DNA from: Isoetes taiwanensis
Lineage: Eukaryota > Streptophyta > Lycopodiopsida > Isoetales > Isoetaceae
DNA: 64,000 nucleotides
Direction: 5' to 3'
Assembly (NCBI GenBank): GCA_021234155.1
Contig: JAJEKV010000028.1
Coordinates: 7,347,268 to 7,411,267, forward strand
Made by a program: the position numbers and the translations under genes. Under the pieces are notes generated by a model. It was not told the DNA's origin and searched no databases. It saw only the letters and a program-made list of their open reading frames with translations. This document shows, one piece after another, positions 60,144 to 64,000 of this stretch. Numbering within the stretch: position 1 is the first letter of the stretch; the number at the start of each line of letters is the position of its first letter.

Positions 60144-61204
60144 GTTATTTTGGGTAGAAGCGGCACCTAATTTTGATTCCTTCTGAATTGTCAATTCTTT
60201 CCTTTGTTGGAGGCCAATGCTTGCAAGCAAAATGGATTCCTCCATGCTCAAATTTGCTGCCCCAAAGTTTGGGGCGTTTTGACAAATACTATTTTGACAA
60301 ATTTCAAAAGTATTGGGGCATTTTAGCAAATACATATTTAGCCAGTGGTGACAAAACGAGATTATGGTTGCCTTGTTTTGAAGATTGAATGATCCATCGC
60401 CCATGAGCACATACCTTTCGAGTGTCTAATAGTCCCCAAATGGAGGGTTTGTCAGAGTTTATGCTAACCAAAATTACAATTATCAAGTGGACATATGCAG
60501 TTGTTTTTGTATAAAGGTGTTTGTAATGAAACATGTATTGCATACTATCAAGCTGTTATTAAGGAAAACATGTAATGCATGCTTAAGTGTCATGGCAACA
60601 TGCTGATTTAATACACGAAGCACTTGGTGATATAGTAAATGGGGGGACTTATTTCGCCTAAAGTTGGAGCTCCTTGTCAAATATGTCATGCCGAAAAACT
60701 GAAGCTGGTCTTCTATAAAAGTTATCAATGCTAAACTAGTAGTTTAATTAAATATGGGAACTAAAGTTTTCCTAATAAAAAATGTTAATTACAAATGGAT
60801 AGCCACTAATAGCAATCATCTTAAGGTTCTAGGTTCTACATTTTAAATCAAAGAACATCCCGATAAACGAGATGCTGGGATGTACCCTAGCTCAGTGCTC
60901 CCACATAGGAGGTGTCTAGCTCCTAGCAGGGTCCAGGAAAATTGAGATTGGTCATTGGACCTAGACCACATATGGCCACATAGAAGAATGCTTGGCAAAC
61001 TCTTTATCCAACTCCACTACTCACCATCATCCAAAACCAAGTTTAAAACTTTCTGAGAAACACTAAGTACCCTATGATAGATTGGAGTATCCCAATAGAC
61101 AGCATGTTTAATCAGCATGATATGCTACCTTATATAGGCAAGTATATTCGTGAACTCCTAGAGAGTGCCGAATTTAGCTGATACGATTTGAATTTCTACT
61201 CGGC

Positions 61205-62422
<1,218 letters not shown>

Positions 62423-62700
62423 TGTAACATACCTAGGGGGTTGAGGGATAAGTAAATAATTTTTATTCTTAACCTCAAGTCAGGAATATTTAAAAGAATT
62501 ACAACGGTTGAAAACAAATTAAGTACATGTGTCTATACTAAGGTACGGTAGCTATCTGAGGAAAATAGAGGTAATATCTGAACTAGAATAGCAGAATTAT
62601 GATTAGAGGAGATAAACTAGATAAGAATTTGTAAGAATAGGAAGATATTTCCTATAATTGGAAAGGAGAGGATATTTTTCTAATTTTAGAAGACAGATAG

Positions 62701-62708
62701 TATAAAAG
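62701..62708 (+). promoter_or_regulatory. LTR TATA box
   Basis: TATAAAAG, about 280 bases into the LTR, placed as expected for the U3 promoter; transcription would start near 62,730. Confidence 0.55.
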
Positions 62709-63035
62709 AAGGGCAAATTTTAAAACATGATAACTCGGCGACATTTTATCAGAATGGAGCAATCTTAAGCATTCTGGAAAGCCCTCGGAGTCTAGTTTCA
62801 GAATTGGAGTGGCACCTCTCATAACTCCTTTCGGTTAGAGAGATATTGTAGAAAAGGTGGATAGGGGTCAGATAAGACTGCACGTGGAAGATCCTTTGGT
62901 GGGTAGCCGGAGCCGGATCTTTGGAGTTTCTGTTAGTTTGAAGTTATCTTTTCTTTTGCATAGTAGTTTGTCGAAAAGCTTACATGTTTTATTTTGTTAT
63001 TGATTCTTTGTGTTTGTATTTGTGTTTGCAAATAT

Positions 63036-63042
63036 AATAAAA
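63036..63042 (+). terminator. LTR polyadenylation signal candidate
   Basis: AATAAAA within the LTR downstream of the TATA box, a likely R-region 3' end signal. This leaves a long U5 of about 600 bases. Confidence 0.4.
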
Positions 63043-63687
63043 CATTAAAGAATGAACCTGTATGAAAGAACCCACCCCCTTGTCGTTGCCGAAGGGCTGG
63101 GCGGTAAAGCAACGTGCATACCAGGTGATTGGTATGTGAACGTATAGTCGTGTCCGGAATGATATACATGTGAACCCGGGTGAGTGATTGATCATCCCTG
63201 AATCACAGTAAGTTATAAGAAGATGTTCTATGCATGAGTAACATTTGTGTGCCTGTTGTCTGTGTGTCTAACGATTCGACGCAGGTTAAGGTAATGGTTT
63301 ACCCACTTAGTCCTTCCCTGGACTAACCCCCACCACTTCTTTCTTATTTCTTACAGATTAATTTGGTAGTTTCATGACTGTCGAGTAAGAGGAGCACGGG
63401 TGATAATAGAGATATTGTCATGCGTAGATTCCTACGTAGTTTGAGTTGTAACCTGAGTTTATGAATTACAGATCCTTGTTACAGAATTTTTATAAAGAAA
63501 GAAGCGTGGGATAAAAGCCGAGATGTCACGGCATAGGTTTTCTAAAGACTATGAGTAGTTGGAAACTCGGATTTTGAGTGTCAAGGATCATTGTTATCTC
63601 ATAATAAAAGAAAGTTATACATTATTTTGGTTCCAATTACTTCTATGTTTGATTTTCAAGTGTTAAATGCCTTAGGAGCGTTTCATT

Positions 63688-63699
63688 TGGTATCAGAGC
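63688..63699 (+). promoter_or_regulatory. Primer binding site for initiator Met tRNA
   Basis: TGGTATCAGAGC is the complement of the 3' end of plant initiator tRNA-Met, the usual primer of Ty1/copia and many Ty3/gypsy elements. It lies two bases after the LTR CA end. This fixes the orientation: the element runs off the right edge of the window. Confidence 0.9.
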
Positions 63700-64000
63700 C
63701 TAGGCTTTTGATTATTAACCATAGTTGGTTATTGGGCCAAAGACCATTAGAAGTCATCAATATTGCAATTATGGGAAACCAAGAAGGAAGAAACTCCTTG
63801 GGGAATTTATGTAGCCGAGACATCTAGCCGTGGCCAGCAATGGGAAAAGGGAGAGTTCAAAATTTAGTTTTCACATTCTAAACCTAATACCTAAGTGTGA
63901 AGTCCCAAACATTAGTAGTCATCCAAATTAATCTTAAATGTTGTGGTGGTAAGTGTAGTCAACCCCGAAGGGTGTATGGAGTGGAACATAGTTTTAGATA
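63700..64000 (+). mobile_element. Start of LTR retrotransposon internal region
   Basis: Leader after the primer site, then an ATG at 63,771 with 'MGNQEGRNSLGNLCSRDI' before a stop at 63,825. This is a plausible gag start already interrupted. The rest lies outside the window, so the superfamily cannot be decided here. Confidence 0.5.

Larger units (their letters stand above)
59531..60860 (+). other. Intergenic sequence
   Basis: No gene is supported beyond the foldback and direct repeat listed separately. The minus-strand frames of 79-93 codons at 60,129-60,728 lack recognisable features. Confidence 0.5.
62423..63685 (+). mobile_element. 5' LTR of an LTR retrotransposon
   Basis: The right end is set by the primer binding site: the LTR closes '...gtttca' at 63,685, two bases before it. 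The left end is taken at 'tgtaacatacc' (62,423), giving TG...CA ends and a length of about 1.26 kb; the left limit is less sure. Within it are a TATA box and a polyadenylation word. The phrase 'tcggcgacattttatcagaa' with 'ctcggagtctagtttcagaa' is the kind of wording seen in plant Ty3/gypsy LTRs. Confidence 0.6.

Noticed and set aside
60873-60940. tRNA-like head of a SINE ('ggatgtaccctagctcagtg')
   Set aside because: Box A resembles a tRNA only with an internal insertion, and no convincing box B follows; kept only as a remark.

Overview
Plant nuclear DNA, most likely from a large repeat-rich genome of a seed-free vascular plant (fern-like). The basis is spliced eukaryotic gene fragments, Ty1/copia, LTR and LINE elements nested in one another, and several fragments of fern-style PLS-class pentatricopeptide (PPR) genes with the pattern 'LKACSSIGSLVQGRFIHEQ'. 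The organism is an inference from style, not from a marker gene. Nothing bacterial, organellar or viral was recognised. Only one gene is close to intact.

Layout. 1-5,614 is an AT-rich left flank with no convincing gene. 5,615-57,236 is the main structure: two head-to-tail copies of a block of about 26.8 kb (unit 1 about 5,615-32,430; unit 2 about 32,431-57,236, lacking the last 2 kb). Each unit carries, in order: a copia RNase H fragment (module Q), a decayed GRAS-domain gene, a CTG/ACT-rich low-complexity stretch, a PPR fragment, a head-to-tail array of an unidentified 1.3-1.9 kb repeat (family R), a minus-strand LINE of about 6.6 kb with ~190 bp repeats at its 5' end, more R interrupted by small LINE tails, a second Q module, exons of a UTP20/DRIM-like nucleolar protein, a 5'-truncated LINE with a target-site duplication, exons of a callose synthase on the minus strand, another PPR fragment, and a third Q module. 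In unit 2 that last Q module runs into the real gene.

57,171-58,207 is a plant carboxylesterase (CXE, alpha/beta hydrolase) with a complete catalytic set but a one-base frameshift in a T run. Its upstream region and first codons are shared with the Q modules. It is followed by a PPR pseudogene (58,306-59,530), a foldback (59,842-59,947), a LINE-like 3' end with a perfect 38-unit ATT tail (to 61,362), and the 5' LTR and primer binding site of an LTR retrotransposon entering from the right edge (62,423-64,000).

Sequence quality matters here. Unit 2 from about 47,070 to 51,300 reads as a column-by-column blend of two different parts of the repeat unit, which looks like an assembly or consensus artefact. 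Copies also differ preferentially at CAG/CTG sites, as expected if methylated CHG sites were miscalled. Many stops and frameshifts in the repeat units may therefore be artefacts. All coordinates of repeat boundaries are by eye, within about 10-50 bases.
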